Origin: CAWABB01 sp963701735
GTDB taxonomy: Bacteria > Bacteroidota > Ignavibacteria > UBA10030 > UBA6906
Assembly (NCBI GenBank): GCA_963701735.1
Contig: CAVPBI010000013.1
Coordinates: 144,636 to 208,635, forward strand
Direction: 5' to 3'
DNA length: 64,000 nucleotides
Positions 55,954 through 64,000 of this stretch are shown in pieces. Positions within the stretch are counted from its first letter, which is position 1; the number at the start of each line of letters is the position of its first letter. The position numbers and the translations under genes were made by a program. Under the pieces are notes generated by a model that did no database searches, was not told where the DNA came from, and saw nothing but the letters and a program-made list of their open reading frames with translations.

Positions 55954-58488
55954 TTTGCGAGGAGGAGTTTGCGAACCATGGTGACGCCGGCGCCGGCCCC
56001 CTGCCCGGACACGGTCGCTCGCACGATGTAGACTCCGCTGGCGACCGGCTGCCCTCCGGAATCGCGGCTATCCCACCGGATTGGAAGCCGCCCCGGACCC
56101 GCCTCCCCTTCCATGATGACGGCGACCTCACGACCCACAATGTCAAAGACCGCCACGCGAACCTGCGCTCGCGCCGGCATCTCCAGGAGCAGGGATGTGG
56201 ACGGATTGAACGGGTTCGGGTACGGCTCCGACAACTCGAACGCGACCGGCACACCGGGGTCATCGACGCCGGTAACCGTCCTGTCCGCAAATTGCGCTTT
56301 CGCAAAACGGATGGCCCCTGACGGTGCGCTTGCCCCGGGATCGTATCCGATGTGATACCCGCGGAACCGGACTTCCCCTTCTAGCTCTCCATTGCCGGTC
56401 CAAGCACCCGGCGATACGGACTCCAGCGGCCACTCGACGAGCCGCCACCCTGCCCAGTTGACGACGTGCCAGGGGCTCACCTCCACCCCCCCAACCCCAC
56501 CGGGGGGATCGACGCCGAACCCGTCCTCGACAGCGAACCGGAAGAGCGCAGAGCCGCCATCCCCGTGCACAAACGTCTGCAGTACGGTGCCGGACACCGG
56601 CCGGACGAGCGGGGTCAGCGTCGTGTCGAAACCCCAGGTCGATCAGGTGCTCGGGTGCGTCCGTGTCCCAGGCATACGTGAGACTGGCGGTGGTGCCGGA
56701 CGTGGCATACGACGGAAATCTCTTGTCAGCCGAAGCGACAAACGAAGCGCCGGTCGCGCCGGTAGTGTTCGGGCTACTCGCCGGCGAGGCCCAGGCGCCC
56801 AGCGGCCCGGTGAGCGAGTCGATGATTCCGAACGTATAGCTGTCGGGTCCGACAGTGAAGGTCCGATAGATCGGTGCGCCCGGGGGTATCGCGTTTCCCT
56901 TCGCGTCAGCCACGCCCGCGATCCTCACCTGGTACGATTTGCCCGGCTTCACGCCGTACGGGAGGAATACCGTGACGCCGCCCCGCCCTGCCCCTTCGGC
57001 ATAGTCCACCGCACGCGCCTGGTATGAGCCTCCGATTTCCTGGACCACAAAGTTGGTGGACGAAACCGAGGAAAGCCTCAGCGGCTCGTCGAAGACGAAG
57101 TTCAGCACGGGGTTCGTGGTCAGGATCGTGGCGCCGGAGTCGGGGCTTTCGAGCGCGATCGAAGGTGGATAGACGTCGACATAGACCGTTCTGAACTGCA
57201 GCGAGAACGGATCTCCCGCAGTGCCGTCGCCGTTGCCATCGAGCTGTTGACCGTCTGCCGCGGTCGCGGTCGCCGCCACGGTGACGACATAGTCGACTTC
57301 CGCCTGGAGCGGCGGCCACGGCGTGAATGTCAGGACAGTGTTCGTTCCGTCCCAGCTGAACGTCCCCGCGGCAGGAGGAGCAATCGAGAAGGCTGAGACG
57401 ACGGAGGCCGTGTTCATCGGTTTCGTGAACGCCAGCGTCACAGGGATGTGCGGGGCCACGCTGTCGGAGCCCGCGGACGGAGTGGAACTGACCACCGTGG
57501 GTGCCGCAAAGATCGTCAGCGCCCTGTCCCGGAATACCGTCGCGCCCGCGGCAAGCGTCACGAGGACGGAGTCGGGACGGAAACCCGGGGTTTCGAAGTG
57601 CACGGTGTAGGTCCCGGCGGCGAGGCGGTCAAACACGTAGAAGCCGTTGTTGTAAGCGTCCCCGGCGTACGTTCGACCCCCGGGCTCCAGTCGCACCGCA
57701 GAATAGTTGAGCGGCTTCGCCCCCGCCGAGTTTGTCTGAAGACCTGCGATGATCCCCAGCCCATCCGAAGGAACGCCGAAATACTGGAGAAATGCGTTCC
57801 GGATCGCATAGGCCTCCATCTTCCGGTAGTCGTTGTTCATGAGGCGCCGGGTCTCGGGATACACATCATGCATCGAGCCCTCGGAGAGCTGCCCCGGCAT
57901 CGTCAGCCCGCGCAGGACGCCCAGCGTCCAGCCACCGTTCGCACCTCCGTAGAAGGTCCAGTCGAGATACGTCACATACGAGGAGGTGCGAAGCGCCGAC
58001 TTGAGATAGGGGGAAAGGTACAGGCGCGAGATGTCCCACGCTTCCGGCCATTCGGGGGAGCCGGTTCCGGGACCGTACACCGGATCACCACCCGTGACGA
58101 TCTGCTCCCGCACGAGCATGAGGGTCAGATTTGTAACCCCGTTCGCCGCGTTGCTGTGAATCGAGTGGAACCAGTCGGCATTGTTCGCGTTTGCGAAGGC
58201 GACGCGGGACGAGAGGGCGGGATCCACGTTGTTGCTCCCCCGCGTGAGGAGCACGGTCGCACCCTTCTCCTGGAGAAGGGTCCGGAGAAGGAGCGCTTTC
58301 TGCCAGTTGCTCTCCGATTCCCAGAAGTCGATCCCGGGGTCCGGGACGATGTGCCGGTCGTCGGCTGGATCGTATCCGCCATGCCCGGGGTCGATGCAGA
58401 TCGTCAGGCCGCTCAGGTCCGTCCGCTGCGCGAAGAGGAACGAGGGTGCCAGGAGAGTCGCCAGCACGACCAACGCCAACCGCCTCAT
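55950..58488 (-). CDS. Secreted N-acetylmuramoyl-L-alanine amidase with Ig-like repeats and T9SS domain, one frameshift
   Basis: ATG at 58488 overlaps the beta-propeller stop. Signal peptide ending FLFAQ; Amidase_3 domain (about 25-240) with zinc ligands in CIDPGHGGYDPADD (His), WESESNWQKALLLR (Glu) and FHSIHSNAANG (His). A carboxypeptidase-regulatory-like domain (about 245-315) and two Big_5-like Ig domains follow (PHIPVTLAFTKPMNTASVVS, NPVLNFVFDEPLRLSSVS). At a CCCC run (56632-56635) the frame slips, then continues as TPLVRPVSGTVLQTFVHGDG to a Por sorting domain (PYPNPFNPSTSLLLEMPA to MVRKLLLAK). About 845 residues. It cleaves stem peptides from muramic acid outside the cell, feeding the AmpG/NagZ route. 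Confidence 0.88.
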
Positions 58489-59396
58489 CGAGCCTCCGTT
58501 GCGTACCGGACGAAATACAGTTCACCGGCCATGGACACGCACGCGATCAGCTCCTCGACGGGGGAACATGCGGGGTACATCGCGTTGAAGGCCCCGGTTC
58601 CCGACAGCTCCACCGGAGGGCCTCCCTCGCGCTTCACGGCAATGAGGCGCGAGCCGACAAACTGATGACCGTCGTCCCGGTCGTCCATGCAGACAAGCCA
58701 CAGGCCGTCACGGGTCCACGCCGGAGCCCTGTACGGCCCCAGAACGACGGCCTCCGATCCGTCCAGCCGGCACACGAAGGCACCCTGGACGAGCTCATAA
58801 GCCGCAAGGCGAGTCTTGTCCGGAGACAGCACGGGCCACACGTACCGGCCGGCGCCGAGCGGCTCCAGCAATCTCCGGGCGCCCCCCGACATCACCGCGA
58901 TCTTCAACTGCTCGATGCCGAGCACCGCAGTCATGGGGGCGTTCGAGACCGGTGCGGAGAGATCCCGTTCATCGACCCGGGCGATCACCTGATTCCCCGC
59001 GAAGGCCGGGGTCCCCACGCTGCGTCCCGAGCCGAGCGTTTCCGCGGCTCCTGTCGTGAGGTCCACGGCGACGATCTCCTGCCGGCGCGATCGGGACGGC
59101 TCGTCGTAGGAGGACCGTCGGTATGCAATCCGTCTTCCGTCATCGGAGAGCGCAAAGCCGAATCCCGACCCCTGGTCGGCCGTGATCATCCGGAGCCCCC
59201 CGGTTGCGATCGTGTGCTCCCAGATCCCGCGGTAGTCAGGCGGGGTCAGGTACACACGCGCGCCGTCGGGCGAAAACCTGACGCCGCCCCATGCGTGGTC
59301 ATCCACAAGCGAGGCGCGCTCTACAGCGGTGACGCGCACCTGTGCCTGCAACGGCAGCGCCCATGCGAGAACCAGCGCGACAACGAACTTTGTCAT
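58485..59396 (-). CDS. Exported TolB-like (PD40) beta-propeller protein
   Basis: 303 residues from the ATG at 59396, preceded by a strong AAGGAGGTGT site. Signal peptide FVVALVLAWALPLQAQ. The body has WD40-like/PD40 blades: WGGVRFSPDGARVYLTPPDY, GFALSDDGRRIAYRRSSYDE, YVWPVLSPDKTRLAAYELVQ and APAWTRDGLWLVCMDDRD. Such propellers bind proteins or peptidoglycan fragments in the periplasm. It lies between the NagB fusion and the amidase and overlaps the latter. Confidence 0.8.
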   Translation of the reverse strand: MTKFVVALVLAWALPLQAQVRVTAVERASLVDDHAWGGVRFSPDGARVYLTPPDYRGIWEHTIATGGLRMITADQGSGFGFALSDDGRRIAYRRSSYDEPSRSRRQEIVAVDLTTGAAETLGSGRSVGTPAFAGNQVIARVDERDLSAPVSNAPMTAVLGIEQLKIAVMSGGARRLLEPLGAGRYVWPVLSPDKTRLAAYELVQGAFVCRLDGSEAVVLGPYRAPAWTRDGLWLVCMDDRDDGHQFVGSRLIAVKREGGPPVELSGTGAFNAMYPACSPVEELIACVSMAGELYFVRYATEAR

Positions 59397-59448
59397 ACAC
59401 CTCCTTGCTACGCCGCGGCGGCTGTGTGAAACGCCGACGCGCCGCACA

Positions 59449-61809
59449 TCAGCCCCGTGCCTCGGTCAGCTGCTTCAGCTCGCGCACCTTCTCCTGAAAC
59501 TCCGGCAGCTCCATCTCCTTCAGGAAGATCATGCCTCTCGCAGCCCGAAGCCGCGGATGCGCGTGATGCAGGAAGAACTCGCTTCCCAGGCACGTCTTGA
59601 TCATGCCGTACTGCTCCACCTGGATCTTCTGCGCGAGCTCGGAGAACGGACCGTCGTGCTCGTAACTCGGGAACGACGCCGCGCTCTGGGACCCGAAGCA
59701 GTTCATGAACGCCGTGTGCAGGAGCGAGAGGGAGTTGAGCGACACCGGAACCATCAGGTTGGCCTCCGAGGTATGGAAGCGATACCACACGTTCCGGTAC
59801 CCCCACACGCGGATGTTCTGCTCGCCGGTCTCCTTCTGGTACATGCGAAGCGCTTCGGCCACCGCCTGCAGCGCCTTGTAATGCGTGTCGGGACCGCTCC
59901 CTTCCGGATCGAACGCCACGGAGACCACGTTCGGCTTGACCTGCTTCAGGAGCTGGAGCAGCGGAATGACGTCGCGGTCCACTTCGGGCTCTTCCGAGAA
60001 GATGTCGCCCTTGTAGAATCCCAGCCGGAGGGCGGAAATGGCCGAGGCCTCGATCCCGAAGTACGCCCAGAGCAACTCCACCTCCCACTCGCGGATGGTG
60101 CCCTTGAACATCTGGAGATCCGGCGGATCCTTGGCTCCGGGGTACTGGGTGACGAAGTACTCGTGGAGTTCGCGGGTCCTCAGCTTCAGGACTTTCATGT
60201 CGGACGTGCGGTACACCTCGATGAGGTTCCGGAGCATCCGCCGGGCTTCCGCCTCCTCCTTCATTTCGTCACTCCTCCCGGCAACGCCGTCAAGGAAGAG
60301 ATAGACGTCTTCCATCCGCCTGACGACGTCCTGCGGCCGGAAGTACCCGGCGCGCAGCATGGCGGTGAATTCGGGCGTATCGAGATGACGCTCCAGCTTC
60401 TCCACCAGCCCGAGGCAGTACGGGTTCGAGACCGCCGTGAAGCCGGACGTGATATTGGCAAAATAGTGGTGGTTCGAGGGGTCGCGCACCAGGTGGTAGA
60501 TGTGGGCCAGATAGGCGAGCATGATGTCGTCATGGTGCGGCTCCGTGTGGAGGAACACCGTGTTCGACACGCTTTTCAGCCCGCGCTCGATCTTCGCCAC
60601 CATCCGCTCGTGCACGCCGGTCGCCAGCGCAGCGCCGTCCCCTCCTGCCTTCGCAAGCAGCAATCTGGCGAATCGGTCCCTGTCCAGATCGGCAGTGGTC
60701 AGCTCGTGGAGCGGGCGCCCACAACCCAGCGACACGCCCACCACGACGTCGTCGATCTGCTCGGCCGTCGGCGTTGCGACTTTCTCGAAGTCCTCGAATT
60801 TCCGCTCGACCAGGCGGCTGGCCCCCCCCTTGGTCAGATAGAACCGTGCGTTCGGAAGCTGTTGCAGGACCGAGGCGGGGTTCTGCGGCACCATCGATTC
60901 CTGAACCGCCGCCCTGACCACTTCCGCCTTCGCGTCGCCCGCGGCAATAATGATCACCGTCGCGGTGGGGTTGTACGTGATCGTCGCCAGGCCTATGGTG
61001 ATGACCAGCCGGCTTCTCGAAATCTCGATCCCGCCCAGATCGGTCGCCGCGGCCGCCTGCGTTTCGTAGTTCGTCCCCGTCAGACGGGTCACCGAGAAGA
61101 TGCTGGACCCGCGAACGTTGAACGCGATATGCCCGTCCGGCCCGATGCCACCGAGGAAGAACCCGATTCCGCCGAGCTCGCGGATCTTCGTCTCGTACTC
61201 CATGCACCACTGGTCGATGCGGTTGACGGTCTCCCGCTGGAGGCGCTCGTGGTCGGTCCTCGTCTGACGCACGCGCAACGACAGGTCGACGACGCTGTCC
61301 GGGAACACCTCCAACATGGTCTTGCCCGGTGGCACTCCAAGGGACGTCGCATCGATCAGAACCGCCTTCTTCGGGTCGAGTCCGAATCCCCGGATGTAAA
61401 ACTCGTTCACATACCAGTGGAAGCTGTTCTGCTGCTGCGCGTCCATCGGGTAGAACTCGTCGATCTGCACGAACGAGAGGCTCCGCATGTCCGGCGGGCG
61501 CCTGGCATCGATCCCGAACTCCCCGAGGAGGCGCTGGATGTCCGGCGTCTGCCACCGCTCCAGGATGCGCTGGACCCACCGGATGAAGTGCTCCGGCGTC
61601 TTCCCGGTCGGGAGGGAAATCACCCCGCCGGGGTTTGCAAGGGTCCACTCGATGAATCTGAGCGCAGCCAACTTCCCGAGGAGAGGGAAGTTCTCGACCT
61701 CGATGATGGGGATCTTCTCGGTCGGCGCATACATCAGCTTCCTGCCGCTGCGGGAAAGCTCCGTGGTCTCGACCGAGGACGCCGAGGAGTATTGACGGGG
61801 GAGGTTCAT
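59449..61809 (-). CDS. Glucosamine-6-phosphate deaminase-like domain fused to PIG-L deacetylase-like domain
   Basis: 786 residues from the ATG at 61809 (AGGAAA six bases upstream); an ATG at 61827 is possible. The N-terminal half has NagB motifs: SLPTGKTPEHF, SFVQIDEFYPMD and GGIGPDGHIAFNVRGSS, with SRLVITIGLATI. The second half begins HTEPHHDDIMLAYLAHIYH, the zinc-binding PIG-L/LmbE motif (usually PHPDDE), and continues for about 300 residues. The fusion, known in Bacteroidota, would deacetylate GlcNAc-6-phosphate or a related sugar and convert GlcN-6-P to fructose-6-phosphate plus ammonia. The PIG-L acid-to-isoleucine change (DDI) may alter catalysis. Confidence 0.88.
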   Translation of the reverse strand: MNLPRQYSSASSVETTELSRSGRKLMYAPTEKIPIIEVENFPLLGKLAALRFIEWTLANPGGVISLPTGKTPEHFIRWVQRILERWQTPDIQRLLGEFGIDARRPPDMRSLSFVQIDEFYPMDAQQQNSFHWYVNEFYIRGFGLDPKKAVLIDATSLGVPPGKTMLEVFPDSVVDLSLRVRQTRTDHERLQRETVNRIDQWCMEYETKIRELGGIGFFLGGIGPDGHIAFNVRGSSIFSVTRLTGTNYETQAAAATDLGGIEISRSRLVITIGLATITYNPTATVIIIAAGDAKAEVVRAAVQESMVPQNPASVLQQLPNARFYLTKGGASRLVERKFEDFEKVATPTAEQIDDVVVGVSLGCGRPLHELTTADLDRDRFARLLLAKAGGDGAALATGVHERMVAKIERGLKSVSNTVFLHTEPHHDDIMLAYLAHIYHLVRDPSNHHYFANITSGFTAVSNPYCLGLVEKLERHLDTPEFTAMLRAGYFRPQDVVRRMEDVYLFLDGVAGRSDEMKEEAEARRMLRNLIEVYRTSDMKVLKLRTRELHEYFVTQYPGAKDPPDLQMFKGTIREWEVELLWAYFGIEASAISALRLGFYKGDIFSEEPEVDRDVIPLLQLLKQVKPNVVSVAFDPEGSGPDTHYKALQAVAEALRMYQKETGEQNIRVWGYRNVWYRFHTSEANLMVPVSLNSLSLLHTAFMNCFGSQSAASFPSYEHDGPFSELAQKIQVEQYGMIKTCLGSEFFLHHAHPRLRAARGMIFLKEMELPEFQEKVRELKQLTEARG

Positions 61810-61846
61810 GGGATTTCCTGAATGCATCTTCTCGAATTGTTCCTGT

Positions 61847-63580
61847 TTATTTCTGCGTGTCCGAGACCTTCCAGGAGGCATCCAGCCCCTGGAGCCAGGG
61901 CCCGAAGTACTCCCGGACGACGTCATGATGGTCGACGTCCGTCGGGGTGAAGCTGAGCCTGGCACCGGCGGCGGGACCGCACTCCTTTTGAAACGCTGTG
62001 TACTCCCCGCGCAGGTGATCGGTGAAGCAGCCCCGCAGGTTCCCGCGCGAGCCGAGGAGCCACTCCTTGTAGTACGCCTGTTCGGCATAGAGGGCATCGA
62101 AGAGAAACACGTCCGTGATCCGGTCGCGCAGCCCGCCCTGGTGGAGAACGTAGGCCGCCGGACGGTAGCCCCCGCTGTGGGCGGAGACCAGGATCTTCCC
62201 TGCGTTCGTCGTCTTCACGACCTCTTCCTTCTTCATGGTCTCCAGCACATCGCGCACGAGCCGCTCGAACCCGCCCGGGTCTTCCATCTTCCCGCCGAAC
62301 GAATCCCGGACCCTGTTCGGGCCCTGCGGGATAACCAGCAGCGCGTTGATATTCTCGCGTATGAGCGCCTGGGGCATCATCATCTGCTCCAGGACGCCAA
62401 GGTTGTCGTTCATGTGTCCGTGGAAGTGCACGATGACGTTCGTGCCCTCCGCCGTTTCCTTGAAATTCTTCGGGACCACCACGACGACGCTGCTGTCCGA
62501 GTAGTGCGGGAAGCGAGGATAGAACGTCCCGTCCGGCCTCCTCAGCCCTTCGTCCCTCTGCGGATGCGGGAACGGCGCGCTGGGCGTCCGGTAGATGGCC
62601 CAGGACCCTCCCGGGATGACGTTCCAGTCCACGTCGCCCTCCGCGACCTTCCTGACGATCGGGGATCGGTCGCCGGTCAGGGCGTTCCATGCGACACGGC
62701 TGGCGTGCGCAGCAAGGAGCACGGCCTCGTTGTCGATCGCGTCCCGGTGGTCCGGATGCTTGTCCACGAACACGGCGATCGCAATGTCCGCCCTGTCAGA
62801 GTAGATCAATCCGACATCGACCCTGCTCTCGTTGAGGCTCCCCGTCTTGTGCGCCACCGTAAGATACGTGCATTCGTTCGCCGGCAGGAACCGGGGGATG
62901 ATGTCGGTGTAGAACTGCCCCTTGAGGATTTCCAGCATCTCGTCGCACGATGCCGAATCGGCCAGCGTGCGGGCGTGCAGCTGCTCCAGCAGGAGCACCA
63001 TATCCTCGGCCGTTGAGACGCCGATGCCGTAGCGGACGGCCTCGGGCGTGTTCTTCTTGGTGTCCCACGAATACAGCCGGTTCAGGAGATGCGTGTTCTT
63101 CAGCCCCTTGTCGGCAAGGAACGAGTTCACGGCGGCCAGCCGTTCCTCGTGCGTCGAGGCGAGCCGGTCGAGCACGAGGTTCGTCGCGGTGTTGTCGCTC
63201 AGTACGATCATCAGCCTCACGGCATCCCTGAGCGACATGGTCGCGCCCGCGTCGAGAAACTGCAGCAGCCCCGAGTCGGGCTTCTTGTCCGCCGCCGTCA
63301 ACTCGACGCGCATGGCCGGGTCCACTGTCCCCTGCTCCACGAGGTGGAAGTACGCCGCCATGATCGGCAGCTTGATCACGCTTGCTGTCGGGAACCTTTC
63401 GTCAGCCCGGTACCGGATCACCACGCCGGTGCCAAGGTTCTTCGCCATGATTCCCAGACGTCCGCCGTACCGCTCTTCAAGCCGTTGCAGTTCCGCCAGG
63501 GCGTAGTCCTGCGGCGTTGACTGGGCAAAAGCGGCAGTCCCTGCGAGCATAAGGCACCCCAGTATGTGTGCGCGCACCAT
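61847..63580 (-). CDS. Class-A beta-lactamase-like domain fused to alpha/beta hydrolase-like domain
   Basis: 578 residues from the ATG at 63580, five bases past the acyltransferase stop; signal peptide ending AAFAQ. Domain 1 (about 25-290) has the class-A triad motifs SVIKLPIMAAY (Ser-x-x-Lys), VLSDNTATNLVLD (SDN) and HKTGSLN (KTG). Domain 2 (about 330-575) looks like an alpha/beta hydrolase: VIVHFHGHMNDNLGVLEQ, nucleophile elbow SAHSGGYRPAAYVL, DALYAEQAYY and HHDVVREYFGPW. The pairing is not one I recognise. In this operon it could act on cell-wall peptides, with beta-lactam protection as an alternative. Confidence 0.85.
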   Translation of the reverse strand: MVRAHILGCLMLAGTAAFAQSTPQDYALAELQRLEERYGGRLGIMAKNLGTGVVIRYRADERFPTASVIKLPIMAAYFHLVEQGTVDPAMRVELTAADKKPDSGLLQFLDAGATMSLRDAVRLMIVLSDNTATNLVLDRLASTHEERLAAVNSFLADKGLKNTHLLNRLYSWDTKKNTPEAVRYGIGVSTAEDMVLLLEQLHARTLADSASCDEMLEILKGQFYTDIIPRFLPANECTYLTVAHKTGSLNESRVDVGLIYSDRADIAIAVFVDKHPDHRDAIDNEAVLLAAHASRVAWNALTGDRSPIVRKVAEGDVDWNVIPGGSWAIYRTPSAPFPHPQRDEGLRRPDGTFYPRFPHYSDSSVVVVVPKNFKETAEGTNVIVHFHGHMNDNLGVLEQMMMPQALIRENINALLVIPQGPNRVRDSFGGKMEDPGGFERLVRDVLETMKKEEVVKTTNAGKILVSAHSGGYRPAAYVLHQGGLRDRITDVFLFDALYAEQAYYKEWLLGSRGNLRGCFTDHLRGEYTAFQKECGPAAGARLSFTPTDVDHHDVVREYFGPWLQGLDASWKVSDTQK

Positions 63581-63585
63581 GGCGG

Positions 63586-64000
63586 TCAGACCCTGATGAA
63601 GATCTTGTTCTTCCAGAGGATCCAGGCGACGAGGTACGTAACGAGCACGAAACAGATCGCGAAGAGGAGCGACGCATTGAGCGGGCTGGCGATCGGGAAG
63701 AAGACGGTCTGCATCAGCCAGTCCTTCCAGGTGATGACCTGCCCGCCGGCCGTCGTGACCGTGAAGAGGTACAACAGCCGCGCGAGGATCCCCGCAAACA
63801 CGTAGATCGCAATCGCGTTCATGCCGTACACCACGAACGGCTTGGCCCACCCCTGGATCTTCTTCACGTCCATCAGCCAGTACATCGTGCCGAAGCAGAC
63901 CAGCGCCCAGCCCGCCATGAAGATGGCGTACGAGCTCGTCCAGAGGTTCTTGTTGATGGGAAGCCCCATGTCCAGGATAGCCCCCAGGAGAAGCAGGAAG
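63586..64000 (-). CDS. NagX/DUF5009-type membrane acyltransferase, 5' part outside window
   Basis: The frame is open past base 64000. The visible 137 residues are the C-terminal membrane spans of the DUF5009/heparan-alpha-glucosaminide N-acetyltransferase family, with the signature INKNLWTSSYAIFMAGWALV and VYGMNAIAIYVFAGILARLL. Family members acetylate amino sugars across the membrane. It is the first visible gene of the salvage operon and suggests a GlcN/GlcNAc step at the membrane. Confidence 0.85.
   Translation of the reverse strand, partial: FLLLLGAILDMGLPINKNLWTSSYAIFMAGWALVCFGTMYWLMDVKKIQGWAKPFVVYGMNAIAIYVFAGILARLLYLFTVTTAGGQVITWKDWLMQTVFFPIASPLNASLLFAICFVLVTYLVAWILWKNKIFIRV

Noticed and set aside
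423..56635. Programmed ribosomal frameshifting
   Set aside because: Breaks occur at varied short homopolymers without slippery-heptamer plus stem context and affect unrelated genes; indel error is simpler.
59329..61821. An 830-codon open frame on the plus strand
   Set aside because: It lies wholly opposite the NagB-PIG-L gene, is Arg/His/Leu-rich without domains and is a typical antisense shadow in GC-rich DNA.
1..64000. Horizontal island or prophage
   Set aside because: No integrase, transposase, tRNA-flanked ends or phage structural genes were seen, and composition looks even by eye.

Overview
The window is GC-rich and densely coded, and its surface proteins point to a bacterium of the FCB group (Bacteroidota/Ignavibacteriota-like). 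Four proteins end in a Por-type (type IX) secretion sorting domain, three of them with the PNPFNP signature, and a PorV/PorQ-family protein is present. TonB-type receptors carry carboxypeptidase-regulatory-like domains, one has a FecI/FecR-style control pair, and a NagB-PIG-L fusion and a DUF4922 protein occur. I see no tRNA, rRNA, CRISPR array, transposase or phage gene. Many genes are broken by single-base insertions or deletions, usually in runs of 3-6 identical bases, so much of the apparent damage probably comes from assembly. I annotate such genes as single loci and give the breakpoints.

Region 1 (1-19.7 kb, minus strand) reads as one co-directional locus of eleven genes with overlaps or tiny gaps: a LacI-family regulator with a recognisable promoter and two operator-like sites, a giant secreted protein of three near-identical tandem modules, a TonB-dependent receptor, a large secreted FN3-like protein, a PorV-like protein, a SurA/PpiC-like periplasmic protein, a complete sugar ABC importer (binding protein and two permeases), a six-hairpin glycosidase and a zinc alcohol dehydrogenase (cut by the window edge). 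It looks like a glycan capture, import and breakdown system that joins outer-membrane/T9SS components to an ABC importer and lacks a SusD.

Region 2 (19.7-23 kb) holds an isoprenylcysteine-methyltransferase-like enzyme, a PMT/ArnT-like glycosyltransferase, a CBS-domain protein and small repeats. Region 3 (23-32.2 kb) is a cell-surface signalling unit: a divergent ECF sigma factor, a FecR anti-sigma, an STN-domain TonB receptor and several outer-membrane or secreted proteins. A class-V aminotransferase follows.

Region 4 (34-39.2 kb, plus strand) is a compact five-gene cassette: three small exported beta-rich proteins, a PapD-like periplasmic chaperone candidate and a 909-residue outer-membrane barrel with Ig-like N-terminal domains and a C-terminal regulatory-like domain. 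It resembles a chaperone-usher pathway in layout without obvious sequence family membership, and is my best candidate for an undescribed system. A structured RNA segment lies between its first two genes.

Region 5 (39.4-47 kb) has a membrane PDZ-GAF-PP2C phosphatase overlapping a convergent response regulator, a TauE-type permease, a HAD phosphatase, PdxB, and a ComF-like/SH3 membrane protein. Region 6 (47-64 kb, minus strand) is a twelve-gene amino-sugar and peptidoglycan salvage operon: NagX-like acyltransferase (partial), beta-lactamase-hydrolase fusion, NagB-PIG-L fusion, beta-propeller protein, secreted amidase, GNAT, AmpG-like transporter, glycosyltransferase, DUF4922 protein, BadF-type GlcNAc kinase, NagZ-serine hydrolase fusion and a zinc-ribbon protein.
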